Below, one piece after another: positions 39,796 to 47,009 of a stretch of DNA of 64,000 nt. The notes under the pieces are model-generated. The model saw only the letters and a list, made by a program, of their open reading frames with translations, was not told the origin of the DNA and searched no databases. Position 1 is the stretch's first letter. The number at the start of each line of letters is the position of its first letter. Position numbers and translations under genes: made by a program. Source of the DNA: Deinococcus multiflagellatus (GTDB lineage Bacteria; Deinococcota; Deinococci; Deinococcales; Deinococcaceae); contig NZ_JAIQXV010000007.1 of assembly GCF_020166415.1 (NCBI RefSeq), positions 115,854 to 179,853 on the forward strand. Reading direction: 5' to 3'.

Positions 39796-40760
39796 CAGCT
39801 CACCTGCCCCGGCTGGGCGCGAAAGTTGATGCCGTGGTTGACGTGCAAGATGGTCAACGGTTGCAGCCGCGCCAGAACGCGCGCACCGAAAATGCTGGCC
39901 AGACTGGGCTCCTTCGTGCCCTGCGGCGTGGCCAGCTTCAGGTTTGTGGTGACAATGACCGACTTGCGGCGCACCTGCCGTTCGTCGAGCGCCAGGAACA
40001 GCAGGCGGCGCTCAATGCTGGCCGCGTCGGGCTCGCCCGCGCCCAGGTCGTCAATGATCAGAAGATCCGGCTTCACCATGCGCAGCAGCGCGGCCTTCTC
40101 GCTGAGGGCTTCGCCGGTCTTGTTGTCGTACTTCTCGCGCACGTCCAGCGCCAGGCGCGCCATGTTCACCACGGCGACCGTGCGGCCCGCGCGGATGGTG
40201 GCCTTGGCGGCGAGCATGGCCGCCTGCGTTTTGCCGCTGCCCGTATTTTCGCTGTGCAGCAACAGGTTCACGCCCGCGTCCAGCAGCTTGGAGATATCAC
40301 GGCACTTGCGTTCCACGCGGTCCAGTGGTGGTGGCAGTTGCAGGTCGCGCCATTCAGGATCGAGGTAGCGTCCGGCCACGCCACTGGCTTCCAACTGGGC
40401 GCGCAGCGCGCTTTCCTTGCGGGCCTGCTCGCAGACCGTGCAGGGCACACTGATGGGCGACGCACCGGGTGCAGGCGCCGCAAAGATCTGGCCGTCCTGG
40501 CAGTCACGCTCATGCAGCGCCAGGGCCACGGCGCGCACGTAGGCCGGCACGCTTTGCACGCGGCCCAGAGCCTGCACGGCCGAGAGGCGGGGATACAGGG
40601 GTGCGGGTTTGCCCGTGCGCACGCGGTCCAGCAGGTCAGCCACGGTGGGGATGGGTGCGGGGCGGGGGTGCTGCTGGGCGTGGTTCGCGCGGGCCTGTTC
40701 CAGCTGTTGCTGCGCGAAGGTCACGACAGCCTGTTCTCTTGGGGTGGCGGTGGTGGTCAT
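39792..40760 (-). CDS. DnaC/IstB-like helicase loader ATPase
   Basis: 322 residues. A cysteine pair (CTVC, about residue 107) precedes the AAA+ domain with Walker A HSENTGSGKT (about residues 169-178), Walker B LLIIDDLG (about 231-238), and sensor region SVIVTTNL. This is the pattern of DnaC-type helicase loaders, which in phages act with an initiator to load the host helicase. The gene lies directly after the initiator gene (ATGA overlap), matching the lambda O-P order. Confidence 0.9.
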   Translation of the reverse strand: MTTTATPREQAVVTFAQQQLEQARANHAQQHPRPAPIPTVADLLDRVRTGKPAPLYPRLSAVQALGRVQSVPAYVRAVALALHERDCQDGQIFAAPAPGASPISVPCTVCEQARKESALRAQLEASGVAGRYLDPEWRDLQLPPPLDRVERKCRDISKLLDAGVNLLLHSENTGSGKTQAAMLAAKATIRAGRTVAVVNMARLALDVREKYDNKTGEALSEKAALLRMVKPDLLIIDDLGAGEPDAASIERRLLFLALDERQVRRKSVIVTTNLKLATPQGTKEPSLASIFGARVLARLQPLTILHVNHGINFRAQPGQVSW

Positions 40761-41752
40761 GGACGCCTCCGGTTGCCGTCGAGCGGCGCGCTGTTCAGGA
40801 CAGCGGTGAAGTCGAATTCCTCTTCATGGGTGTCAGCGGGTTCAGGGGGTGCGAGGCGGCGCAGGGCCTCGTCGTCCAGGGCGGCAATCAAGTCCCCCCG
40901 GTACCGGGTGCCTTTGCTCCGGGCGTCGGCCACCATCTGGCGCAGCTGCTCGGCAGGGATGTTGAGCCATTCGGCGCGGTAATCGAATTCCGAAATCAGC
41001 TCGGGCACTGTGGTCTTCATGCCCCGGAGGGCCCCCACGATCACGGCCAGCGCCGCGCTGCCCGCCGCCGCGCCCGGAATGTTTTCCGTGCTGGTGGCGC
41101 CGTGTTTCTGAGCTGCTGGCGACTGAGCTGAACCCGTGACCGAAGGTGCGTCCGCTCCATCCGCCCCGTGAGGGGCGTCAGCGCCACCGGCGCTGCCCTG
41201 CTGAGCGTGTCGCCCTTCCTGGTCCTGACCGGCAGCCGCCGCAGCGGAAGTGTCCGGGTTGGCTTCCCCTGCTGCTGCTGTTGGTTCTTCTTTTGGTTCT
41301 AAGGTTCTTGGCGGTTCGGGTGAAACGGGCTTCACCCTTTCGGCGCTGGATTTCACCCTTTGCGCAGAATTTTTCACCCTTTCTGCGCTAGATTTCACCC
41401 TTTCCAGCAGGGTCAAAAGTTTCACCCTTTCTGCGCTGGATTTCACCCTTTCGGCCTGCTCGGTCAGCTCTTGAATCAACCGGGCGGCGGTCGCTGGCGG
41501 GATGACCCAGTACGTGTTGGTGTTGCTCCGGCCTGTGCCGTAATCCACCAGCAGTTCGCCCAGAGTCTCCAGTTCGTGAATCAGGTTTTTCGCCTGGCGC
41601 TCGGTGACGTTGACTCGCCGGGCGACGCGGGCGAGTCCTGGCCAGCACCGGCCGTCCTCGCCCGCCTGCTCGGCCAGGACCACCATCACGCAGCGGGCGC
41701 TGCCCTTCGTGGTGCTGCTGTCCAGCACTTCGTTCAGCACGACGATGCTCAT
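40757..41752 (-). CDS. Replication initiator-like HTH protein containing iterons
   Basis: 331 residues, ATG overlapping the preceding stop as ATGA. The N-terminal 110 residues form a winged-helix unit (LNEVLDSSTTKGSARCVMVVLAEQAGEDGRCWPGLARVARRVNVTERQAKNLIHELETLGEL). Residues about 115-155 are a seven-residue repeat, AERVKSS and variants, encoded by the 21-bp DNA repeats listed separately. Then a low-complexity Ala/Glu/Gln linker and a C-terminal helical domain (SEFDYRAEWLNIPAEQLRQMVADARSKGTRYRGDLIAAL). Gene order with the loader and repeats inside the gene parallel lambda O. Confidence 0.8.
   Translation of the reverse strand: MSIVVLNEVLDSSTTKGSARCVMVVLAEQAGEDGRCWPGLARVARRVNVTERQAKNLIHELETLGELLVDYGTGRSNTNTYWVIPPATAARLIQELTEQAERVKSSAERVKLLTLLERVKSSAERVKNSAQRVKSSAERVKPVSPEPPRTLEPKEEPTAAAGEANPDTSAAAAAGQDQEGRHAQQGSAGGADAPHGADGADAPSVTGSAQSPAAQKHGATSTENIPGAAAGSAALAVIVGALRGMKTTVPELISEFDYRAEWLNIPAEQLRQMVADARSKGTRYRGDLIAALDDEALRRLAPPEPADTHEEEFDFTAVLNSAPLDGNRRRP
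41330..41461. repeat. Six iteron-like direct repeats, candidate phage replication origin
   Basis: Six copies of TTTCACCCTTT followed by variable (C/T)(G/T)GCGCTGGA start at 41330, 41351, 41372, 41393, 41420 and 41441, spaced 21, 21, 21, 27 and 21 bp. They encode the AERVKSS repeat of the initiator. Direct iterons inside the initiator gene next to the helicase-loader gene are the hallmark of the lambda origin. Whether the initiator binds them is inferred. Confidence 0.7.
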
Positions 41753-42726
41753 GCCGCTGCCGCCTTCCGGCTGCGGGGCTTCCGGGTTGTGCTGGCCTTC
41801 CGCCCCCGCTTGGACGCCACCGGGGCGGGCGTGGCCACCTCGGGCAGGGCGCGCGCCACGTGCCGCCAGCGCAGGGCCAGCAGCACGTACGGCAGGGCGT
41901 GCGGCAAGGTCTGTTGGAAATACCGGCCCCGCACCTCGGCGCGCAGGTCCTCTAGGTCCGCGCCTTTGAGGTAGTCGCGCCGGACGGCGATAACAGTGGC
42001 CCGCTGAAACCACGGATCCCAGAAGATGCACCAGAAATCCACGAGGCCCAGCAGCCCACTCAGTCGCTTCCGTTCGGCGGCGTCGCGCGCCTGCTGACGG
42101 GCCTCGGCCTCGCGGTCCACGGGCGCGGCCTTCTTCGCCGCCTTGCGATCACGCCAGCTCGGCGCCGGTTCGTACACCGGCACGTCGGCCCGGTCCTCGG
42201 CCAGGGCCTCGAGCACCTCGGCCGGCACCTCCTCCGTGATCTGGGGCGGCACCGGGCCACGCACCTGCCAGCGCTCCAGCACCGCCGGGCGCACCTTCTG
42301 CCCGTTGTAGGTGGTGGTGGGGCGCCGGCCGTCCAGGCGGGTCCACTGCGCGCCGCAGTGGGTACAGACACAGCGCTCACCCTTGACCTTGCCCATCTGC
42401 AGCGGGTCGGTGGGCCCCCAGGTGTGCTCGCATACGTCGCCCCGGTAGCCCTCGGTGATCAGAAAGGCGTTCGGGGACTCCGCGCAGGGCCGCAACTGGT
42501 ATCTGGGCTGGAAGAAGCCCGCGTCGTGGCCCACGATCTCGCACTCGGTGGCGCTGGGCAGCCGGTCGCCCGAGCGCCACACCAGCAGCAGGCGCCGCTC
42601 GCCCCGCAGGCCTGCTTTCAGGCGCAGGCCGTTGGCCAGCTTGTGCCGCACGCCGTTCCCGCGTGCAGCGGCGGCGGCGAACAGATCGTCCAGTACCCCG
42701 GGCAGGTTGGCCTCAGTCGGCGGCAT
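41749..42726 (-). CDS. Hypothetical early protein with zinc-ribbon-like segment
   Basis: 325 residues from ATG at 42726 with GGAGGTG upstream. A Cys/His cluster is seen near residues 98-125 (CEHTWG ... CVCTHCG), then a basic helical region (DREAEARQQARDAAERKR), a Trp-rich patch (FWCIFWDPWFQRATVI) and a very basic C-terminus (KRGRKASTTRKPRSRKAAAA). It precedes the initiator gene. DNA-binding is likely from charge and zinc pattern; function unknown. Confidence 0.7.
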   Translation of the reverse strand: MPPTEANLPGVLDDLFAAAAARGNGVRHKLANGLRLKAGLRGERRLLLVWRSGDRLPSATECEIVGHDAGFFQPRYQLRPCAESPNAFLITEGYRGDVCEHTWGPTDPLQMGKVKGERCVCTHCGAQWTRLDGRRPTTTYNGQKVRPAVLERWQVRGPVPPQITEEVPAEVLEALAEDRADVPVYEPAPSWRDRKAAKKAAPVDREAEARQQARDAAERKRLSGLLGLVDFWCIFWDPWFQRATVIAVRRDYLKGADLEDLRAEVRGRYFQQTLPHALPYVLLALRWRHVARALPEVATPAPVASKRGRKASTTRKPRSRKAAAA

Positions 42727-43213
42727 GGGGCACCTCCGCAAAGGCGGCGAGATCCAGGACGTTCAGCTGCGCGTATTCCCCGAACAGGGCGCGGGCCGCC
42801 GCGTTGTACGCCAGCGCGGCCAGCATGGGGTGGGGATAGAGCCCCAGGTGCCGCTGCCGGCCGTCCTGATGGATGGAGGCCCGCCACTGGCCCTTCCAGC
42901 GGGTAACCCCCTTGTAGCCGCTGCGGTTGTTGCGGTGCCGGCGGCGGTTGTAGCTGTTCTCGCGCTGCGAGCACGCCCGCAGGTTGCGGCGGCGGTTGTC
43001 CAGCTTGTCGCCGTTTTTGTGGTCCTTGTACTGCTCACGGCCCTCACCGGCCAGGAACCGGTGCAGGGTGACGACCTGGCCCCGGACGTGCGTCCGGGCG
43101 TACCCGTCCTTGCCCAGGTGCCAGCGGTGCTGGCTGACCTGGGCCATGTCGGCGTCATCCACCAGGGCCACGCGGCCGGCGCCGCGCTTCCCGTGGAGGG
43201 CGAGTTCAGGCAT
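42713..43213 (-). CDS. HNH homing-type endonuclease with AP2 domain
   Basis: 166 residues. The HNH part has YKDHKNGDKLDNRRRNLRACSQRENSYN (about residues 61-89). The C-terminal part SGYKGVTRWKGQWRASIH to YNAAARALFGEYAQLN (about residues 97-150) is an AP2-type DNA-binding domain. This combination is typical of free-standing phage homing endonucleases. The gene overlaps the end of the Rad52-like gene's 3' neighbour region by only 8 nt and leaves neighbouring genes intact. Confidence 0.9.
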   Translation of the reverse strand: MPELALHGKRGAGRVALVDDADMAQVSQHRWHLGKDGYARTHVRGQVVTLHRFLAGEGREQYKDHKNGDKLDNRRRNLRACSQRENSYNRRRHRNNRSGYKGVTRWKGQWRASIHQDGRQRHLGLYPHPMLAALAYNAAARALFGEYAQLNVLDLAAFAEVPHAAD

Positions 43214-43802
43214 GATTCGCCTTCCGGTATTCGTCCAGGCGCCCCAGGGCGGCCTTCAGGTGCTTGTAGATCTCGCGCTGCAGCTCCAGGTCCTCGGGCA
43301 GTTCGTAACGCAGCTGCTCCATGGCCTGCGCGAGGTGGGCGCCGCCGGGGGTGCGCTCGTGGTCCGGCCGCGCCCAGTCGGGCAGCTCGGGGGTGGTCAT
43401 CGGCTTGCGCCCCGCGTCGTCCCAGTCAGCCCAAGTCTTGGGCAGGTCGTAGAGGTAGCGGCCAATGCCGAAGTGCACGGCGCAGCGCTTCAGGGCGTCG
43501 CTGCTGGCCGCCTTCAGCGTGCCCAGGTCGCCTTCCTGGGCCTCGCCAATGTCCTCGCGGGTCACGCCCAGCACGGTCAGGCGGCCTTTCACGGTGGGCA
43601 GGCGGGTGCCGGGCACCACCTCCACTTCAAACGACCAGTCGTCGGGGCAGGTGGCGTCCAGGCGGTCCTGCACCGCGCGGGCGTCAATGTGGGCCAGCAT
43701 CAGGGCGCGCTTCCGGTCTTTGCTGATCACCCCGGGCTTCCAGTTGATCATGTGGGCCGGAAACGCGGCCTGGAGGCGCTTCTGGAGTTCACTGAGCTTC
43801 AT
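43206..43802 (-). CDS. Rad52-like single-strand annealing protein
   Basis: 198 residues. The Rad52/22 family fold shows as LQAAFPAHMINWKPG, the ARAVQDRLDATCPDDWSFEVE stretch and the family signature SSDALKRCAVHFGIGRYLYDL (about residues 100-120). It anneals complementary single strands in phage recombination and repair. No partner exonuclease is found beside it. Distantly resembles the same family as Deinococcus DdrA, but is clearly a phage gene by context. Confidence 0.88.
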   Translation of the reverse strand: MKLSELQKRLQAAFPAHMINWKPGVISKDRKRALMLAHIDARAVQDRLDATCPDDWSFEVEVVPGTRLPTVKGRLTVLGVTREDIGEAQEGDLGTLKAASSDALKRCAVHFGIGRYLYDLPKTWADWDDAGRKPMTTPELPDWARPDHERTPGGAHLAQAMEQLRYELPEDLELQREIYKHLKAALGRLDEYRKANHA

Positions 43803-44076
43803 TGGGCACCGCCTTTTTGGTGAGCAGGTTGAACAGGGTCAGCAGCAGGACCACGGCCAGGACGCCCAGCAGGGCCAGCAGAACCTTCAGGGCGCCGGGC
43901 ATGTCGGGGCGCGCGTCTGGGGCCAGGGTCAGCAGCGTGCCGTAGGACGTGCCGACCGCTGCGGCCACAACCACGACGGCGGCAAACATGCGCGGCGAGA
44001 GGCGCTGGCCGTCACAGAAGACACAGCCGACCAGGGCGCCGGGCACGACGATCAGGGCGAGGGTCAGCGGGCTCAC
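43789..44076 (-). CDS. Small membrane protein, three predicted helices
   Basis: 95 residues from GTG at 44076 (GTGA overlap), favoured over a longer frame that would overlap the zinc-ribbon gene. Three hydrophobic segments: LTLALIVVPGALVGCVF, FAAVVVVAAAVGTSYGTLL and LKVLLALLGVLAVVLLLTLF. Its end overlaps the Rad52-like start by 14 nt. Membrane location is clear; function unknown. Its presence within a DNA-metabolism operon is unexpected. Confidence 0.75.
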   Translation of the reverse strand: MSPLTLALIVVPGALVGCVFCDGQRLSPRMFAAVVVVAAAVGTSYGTLLTLAPDARPDMPGALKVLLALLGVLAVVLLLTLFNLLTKKAVPNEAQ

Positions 44077-44456
44077 AGCAGGGCCTCGCAGTCCTCGCAG
44101 CGCGTCACGTTGTCCAGGCGCGGCTGCCCGCACGCGCAGGGTGTGGCCGCCAGCCGGCGGGGCGGGCGCGTGGCGGCGCCGCACTCGGGGCACGCGGGCA
44201 GCTCGGCCGGGTAGGGCGCGTGGCAGCCCGGGTTGAGGCACCAGACGGTGGGGCGGTAGGCCCCGGTGCCCTCCAGCTGCTCGATCCGCTGCTGCCGCTG
44301 CTGCGCCAGGACGCGCGCATAGCGGTCGCGGTCGGGGTGGCCGTCCGGCAGTTCGGCCAGCCGCTCGGCTGCTTCGCGCTGGGTCTGGGCGTTCTCCTGC
44401 AGGTCAGCCAGCAGGACTTCAATCTGCTGGCGGTTGGCGACATCGTGGGCGTTCAC
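44073..44456 (-). CDS. Double zinc-ribbon protein
   Basis: 127 residues. An N-terminal coiled coil (RQQIEVLLADLQENAQTQREAAERL) is followed by two zinc ribbons: C...C pairs at CLNPGC/CPECG and CACG/CEDC. Such proteins bind nucleic acid or act as small adaptors. It is in the recombination/early cluster, coupled to its neighbours. Function unknown. Confidence 0.75.
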   Translation of the reverse strand: MNAHDVANRQQIEVLLADLQENAQTQREAAERLAELPDGHPDRDRYARVLAQQRQQRIEQLEGTGAYRPTVWCLNPGCHAPYPAELPACPECGAATRPPRRLAATPCACGQPRLDNVTRCEDCEALL

Positions 44457-44698
44457 GCGCCACCGCCCCGGTTGCGCTCGCGGCAGGTCTGGGCCAGCAG
44501 CAGCAGATCGGTGGCCACGTCCACGGCCTCCTCGGCGTCCAGGGTGACGGTCAGGTTTTCACCCTCGCCCCCGGCCAGTTCGACCATCAGCTGCAGGCCG
44601 TGTTCGCCGGTGGTGGGGTTGCGAACGACCTCTGCGGTGATCAGCCCGCCGGACAACAGGCCAGTCAGGGACCCGGTAAAGGCTGGGTCGGCGCTCAC
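44453..44698 (-). CDS. Hypothetical early protein, 81 aa
   Basis: GTG at 44698 overlaps the preceding stop (GTGA). Begins VSADPAFTGSLTGLLSGGLITAEV, followed by beta-strand and helix (LQLMVELAGGEGENLTVTLDAEEAVDVATDLLLLAQTC). The fold looks like a small alpha/beta unit. Function unknown. Confidence 0.7.
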   Translation of the reverse strand: MSADPAFTGSLTGLLSGGLITAEVVRNPTTGEHGLQLMVELAGGEGENLTVTLDAEEAVDVATDLLLLAQTCRERNRGGGA

Positions 44699-45135
44699 GC
44701 GGCCCCCCAGGCCTGCGCCATCTCCAGGGCGTGATCGTTGGGGGGGCAGGCGCCCGCCCGGTAGCGCTGACCGAACGGCTCGACGTTGCGCGGCAGCTTG
44801 ATCGGCGCCACCCACAGGTGCACGCAGTAGCGGGCCTCCATGTCGGCCAGCACGCGCTCCACGGCGCCGGGCTCGTCAGGGCAGACGGCGTTGGTGACGT
44901 GCTCGATCACGCCGCTGGGGCGGGTGATCAGCCAGCCGGGTGCGAACAGCACGCGCAGCCAGCCCTCGCAGGTGCGCTCGGCCCAGGCGCGGTGGCTGAA
45001 CAGCCGGCGCTTGCCCTCCAGGCTGGCCACGGGGTACAGGCGGGGCTGGGTGTCCCCGAGCACGCGCAGCTCAATGGCGAGCGCGGCCTTCAGGGGGGGA
45101 CTAGTCGGGGTGGGTGGTGCTGGTGTACGGTTCAT
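44695..45135 (-). CDS. Hypothetical early protein, 146 aa
   Basis: ATG at 45135 with AGGAGACAC, i.e. AGGAG at good spacing. A Pro/Thr-rich N-terminus, then an alpha/beta region (LKAALAIELRVLGDTQPRLYPV, GWLRVLFAPGWLITRPSGVIEHV). It starts about 60 bp after the HTH gene, behind a long stem-loop (45146-45186). Function unknown. Confidence 0.72.
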   Translation of the reverse strand: MNRTPAPPTPTSPPLKAALAIELRVLGDTQPRLYPVASLEGKRRLFSHRAWAERTCEGWLRVLFAPGWLITRPSGVIEHVTNAVCPDEPGAVERVLADMEARYCVHLWVAPIKLPRNVEPFGQRYRAGACPPNDHALEMAQAWGAA

Positions 45136-45145
45136 GTGTCTCCTG

Positions 45146-45186
45146 ACCCTCCCGAGAGCTGCTCCAACAGCCATGACCGGGAGGGT
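45146..45186 (-). promoter_or_regulatory. Long stem-loop in the early leader
   Basis: A perfect 9-bp inverted repeat, ACCCTCCCG and CGGGAGGGT, separated by 23 nt, lies between the HTH gene and 44695-45135. No T-run follows, so it is more likely an RNA control element or partial attenuator than a terminator. Confidence 0.5.
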
Positions 45187-45194
45187 TTGGTGTT

Positions 45195-45467
45195 TCAGCG
45201 CCGGGTTTCGGTTCGCTGCCCACGCCCGCGAGGGGCGGCGAGGGTGATGGGGATGGAGATGGGCTGGGGCGTGCTGGCCTTCAGGGCACGCTGCTTCCAG
45301 GCCTCGTACTCACTGCGCGGCACGCGGTACTGGCGCCCGATGCGCAGGCTCTTGATCTCGCCGGTCTCCAGCAGCCGGTACACGTGGTCCCGGCCCAACT
45401 GGGTCAGGGCACGCAGGTCGTCGACGGTCAGCAGATCTGCGTCAATTTGGGTGGCAGGGGCCGTCAT
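45195..45467 (-). CDS. Excisionase/MerR-type HTH protein
   Basis: 90 residues, ATG overlapping the Cro-like stop as ATGA. The sequence LLTVDDLRALTQLGRDHVYRLLETGEIKSLRIGRQYRVPRSEYEAWKQ is the DNA-binding domain family used by excisionases and related small regulators. Being the second gene of the early transcript, it could be the excisionase that directs prophage excision, or an early regulator. Confidence 0.85.
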   Translation of the reverse strand: MTAPATQIDADLLTVDDLRALTQLGRDHVYRLLETGEIKSLRIGRQYRVPRSEYEAWKQRALKASTPQPISIPITLAAPRGRGQRTETRR

Positions 45468-45709
45468 ACAGGCACCTGATCGGACTGGGTAATATTTACA
45501 GATTTATCCGTAAAGAGAGGAAAAAAAAGAGCTTGTACGGGGACACTAAGCGCTTCCGCTAGGGCTTCAGAGGTGCGTGTCTCTGTGCCCTTTACGTTTC
45601 CAAGCTCATGGGCACGAATGGTCAGCGAGGAGACGCCTGACTTCGCTGCGAGTTGATCGCGGGTTAGGTCGCGCTCCTCGCGCAGCCGCCGTAATTGGGT
45701 CATTCGCAT
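45464..45709 (-). CDS. Cro-like HTH repressor
   Basis: 81 residues from ATG at 45709, reached by a leaderless transcript; the ATG at 45703 is an alternative. The HTH domain (MTQLRRLREERDLTRDQLAAKSGVSSLTIRAHELG) is of the XRE type. It is divergent from the large repressor gene, like Cro versus CI, and starts the early operon. C-terminal ~25 residues may bind the partner subunit. An operator-like site (45495-45514) lies inside its end. Confidence 0.88.
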   Translation of the reverse strand: MRMTQLRRLREERDLTRDQLAAKSGVSSLTIRAHELGNVKGTETRTSEALAEALSVPVQALFFPLFTDKSVNITQSDQVPV

Positions 45710-45715
45710 ATGCCA

Positions 45716-45744
45716 AGAATATAAATCCATCCGTACATTGTCAA
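45716..45744 (-). promoter_or_regulatory. PR-like promoter of the early operon
   Basis: TTGACA at 45744-45739 and TATTCT at 45721-45716 with a 17-nt spacer, a near-consensus vegetative promoter. The transcript would start about 6 nt past the -10, at the ATG of the Cro-like gene, so the first gene is leaderless. A perfect 17-bp odd palindrome (45733-45749) overlaps the -35. Confidence 0.85.
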
Positions 45745-45812
45745 TGTACCCACGCGGACCAGGGGCGCTTACTCGGATTTATCGTTAGATGAAACGGAAC
45801 TCTATCCGTACA
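45729..45812. promoter_or_regulatory. Operator region between Cro-like and repressor genes
   Basis: ATCCGTACA occurs at 45729-45737 and 45804-45812, and ATCCGTAAA at 45506-45514. GTACATTG-T-CAATGTAC at 45733-45749 is a perfect palindrome. ATAAATCC at 45721-45728 and its inverse GGATTTAT at 45775-45782 form another pair. These sites cover the early promoter and the start of the repressor gene, as expected for a lambda-like operator array. Confidence 0.65.
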
Positions 45813-45832
45813 GTGAGCGTAGTACAGGCGAA

Positions 45833-46525
45833 ATGTACGCTCTCACGACTATGCCAAACCCCAAGACCAAACCCAACCGCTCAGCCCCACCGACTTGGGC
45901 GCTCCGGCTAAAAATGCGCCGCCTGCAGCTGGGAAAGGGTCAGGAAGACATTGTGGCTGAGGCTGGTGACCTCATGACACAGGGGTGGGTCAGCGACGTG
46001 GAGCGTGGCAAGGTGGATTTGCGCAACGCGGGCTTCTCAAAAGTGGTGGCCTTAGCTACCGCGCTGGGATGGACCCTTCCGCAACTCCAGAAGGAAACTG
46101 GCATTGACCTCGGCATCGCCCCATTGACGCTGGTGGGGGAGGGGAGCGCCGACGTTTATCCCATGCAGGCCGCGCGTGACCTGGAGAACCTGGGCCTGCC
46201 GGTGTCCCACGACGCGGTAGCGCCAGGTATCAAGCAGCCGCTGCTGCTGCAACTGGACAGTGACGAGATGGTGGGGACGGGGCCAGCCAGCATTCGGCCG
46301 GGAAGTGTGCTCCACATTGATCGCGCCGAGCGTGAGCTGTCCGAAGGGCGCGTGTACGTGATTGCGGACGAAGCTGGCGTGCACTGCCGCCTCTATGCCC
46401 AAACGCGCCTGGGGGCGGTGTTCCGTGCCGAAAACCGCACCCACGAAGACATACCCGCTGGTGACGTTCAGGTGATCGGGAAGGTTGTCACCGTCGCCAC
46501 CGATTACAGCCCGAACCTGAACTGA
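45833..46525 (+). CDS. HTH repressor with catalytically changed S24 domain
   Basis: 230 residues from ATG 45833 (45851 is an alternative). Residues about 25-90 form an HTH domain (LRLKMRRLQLGKGQEDIVAEAGDLMTQGWVSDVERGK). The C-terminal half resembles a LexA/CI S24 domain (IRPGSVLHIDRAERELSEGRVYVIADEAGVHCRLYAQ ... VIGKVVTV). In the usual GDSM position stands SDEM and in the usual VKRL position HCRL, so both catalytic Ser and Lys seem to be missing. It is probably not self-cleaving. A very weak -10-like TAGTAC ends 7 nt upstream. Followed by a complete S24 peptidase gene after 16 nt. Confidence 0.85.
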   Translation: MYALTTMPNPKTKPNRSAPPTWALRLKMRRLQLGKGQEDIVAEAGDLMTQGWVSDVERGKVDLRNAGFSKVVALATALGWTLPQLQKETGIDLGIAPLTLVGEGSADVYPMQAARDLENLGLPVSHDAVAPGIKQPLLLQLDSDEMVGTGPASIRPGSVLHIDRAERELSEGRVYVIADEAGVHCRLYAQTRLGAVFRAENRTHEDIPAGDVQVIGKVVTVATDYSPNLN

Positions 46526-46541
46526 GAGGAGGAACTTCCGC

Positions 46542-47009
46542 ATGCAGTCATTCTTTTTGCCCCGCCGTTATGTCCCCACCAAAGCGCCCGTCCTGGGTTT
46601 CATCGGGGCTGGAAATCTGTTGGATGCCTCGCCCTTCAATCAACAGCGCCGCCTGCCGATTCCAGCCCCCTTCCGGCGGTTCGGGATGTTCGCATTCCAG
46701 ATCAGCGGCGACAGCATGACTCTGCCGGACGGCACGGGCCTGGTGCAGGGTGCATGGGTACTCGTGGACAGTCACGACCTGTTCACAAGCGACGGACACG
46801 TGTTTGCGTTCCGCATGCCTGACGGGAGCTTGGTGGCCAAGCGGTACCGCCTTCTGGGCGGGCGCCCGGGTATGTACAGCGACAACGTGGCGTATGCGCC
46901 CCAGCGGCTGAACGCCGACATTCGTAATCAGGGCCGGGTGTACGCCTACAGCGTGGACGGGCAGGCGTGGGCGTTTACCAAGTACCGGGCGTGGGGCCGC
47001 TCGTCGTGA
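46542..47009 (+). CDS. Stand-alone S24 (UmuD/LexA-type) peptidase
   Basis: 155 residues, ATG with GAGGAGG 8 nt upstream. The fold FQISGDSMTLPDGTGLVQGAWVLVDSHDLFTSDGHVFAF contains the nucleophilic Ser of GDSM, and GSLVAKRYRLL the Lys. No DNA-binding domain is present. Such a protein could be activated by RecA and cleave or compete with the partner repressor. It is translationally coupled to the next gene by GTGA. Confidence 0.85.
   Translation: MQSFFLPRRYVPTKAPVLGFIGAGNLLDASPFNQQRRLPIPAPFRRFGMFAFQISGDSMTLPDGTGLVQGAWVLVDSHDLFTSDGHVFAFRMPDGSLVAKRYRLLGGRPGMYSDNVAYAPQRLNADIRNQGRVYAYSVDGQAWAFTKYRAWGRSS

Noticed and set aside
41330..41461. CRISPR array
   Set aside because: Repeat units follow directly without unique spacers and lie in a coding frame; no cas genes are near.
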